Source of the DNA: Hemicentrotus pulcherrimus
Taxonomy: Eukaryota; Echinodermata; Echinoidea; Camarodonta; Strongylocentrotidae
Assembly (NCBI GenBank): GCA_003118195.1
Contig: BEXV01002580.1
Span: 36,101-54,941 of the forward strand
DNA length: 18,841 nt
Direction: 5' to 3'
Below the pieces are notes generated by a model. The model searched no databases, was not told the DNA's origin, and worked only from the letters and a program-made list of their open reading frames with translations. The translations under genes were made by a program, and so were the position numbers. Below, piece by piece: positions 18,655-18,841 of the stretch (within the stretch, counting starts at the first letter, position 1; the number at the start of each line of letters is the position of its first letter).

Positions 18655-18841
18655 TATAAATGTGTTTGCATGTGTGCGTGGGAGCAGGCGCGTGTGTTTA
18701 TGCGTGTTGGTATGTATGCAAGAGCGAGAAATTAAAGTGGCAACATTGGACAGTGAGTGTGCATGCGCGTGTGTGAGAAAGAGGGGGAGGGAAAGAGAGA
18801 TTTTGAGAGACAGAAAGGAGAGAGAAAGAGAGAGAGAGAGA
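18655..18841. repeat. (GT)n/(GA)n microsatellites at window end
   Basis: GT-rich repeats (18658-18775) pass into GA repeats that run to the end of the window. No gene. Confidence 0.8.

Overview
The window is animal nuclear DNA, most likely from a marine invertebrate. Introns are GT-AG, promoters carry TATA boxes, poly(A) signals are visible, and there are immunoglobulin-like domains, a LINE fragment, two tRNA-derived elements and many GA/GT/CA microsatellites. An echinoderm fits the signal / acidic-pro / cationic Cys-rich peptide layout, but this is a weak inference; no sequence here fixes the taxon.

The core is a cluster of three paralogous genes for small secreted four-cysteine peptides, named here A (minus, about 4.0-7.0 kb), B (minus, about 8.9-13.8 kb) and C (plus, about 16.0-18.4 kb). 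None is visible as a single open frame; each had to be assembled from splice sites. All three share one plan. A non-coding first exon lies behind a TATA box. A phase-1 exon follows with the signal peptide, acidic propeptide and KR cleavage site. Next is a 66-nt exon carrying all four mature cysteines (C-X6-C-X-C-X9-C), then a 26-nt exon with a short Gly-rich tail. A and B are 89 aa and C is 74 aa. I do not recognise the family; a secreted host-defence or toxin-like peptide is the best guess. A and B are in tandem. B and C are head to head across about 2.2 kb. A and B share upstream promoter blocks and a matching 3' end.

Different mobile elements sit in the introns: a long fold-back hairpin in A, a TA-flanked inverted-repeat element and a LINE remnant in B, and a TTGGGCAA-rich fold-back element plus a tRNA-type SINE in C.

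The left part (1-4 kb) holds a tRNA-derived element, a minus-strand immunoglobulin-superfamily pseudogene or exon set (two Ig-like domains in one frame broken by stops), and long GA/GT microsatellites. The stretches 1.7-2.4, 3.1-4.0, 7.2-8.9, 14.0-15.1 and 15.4-15.96 kb contain no gene I can support.
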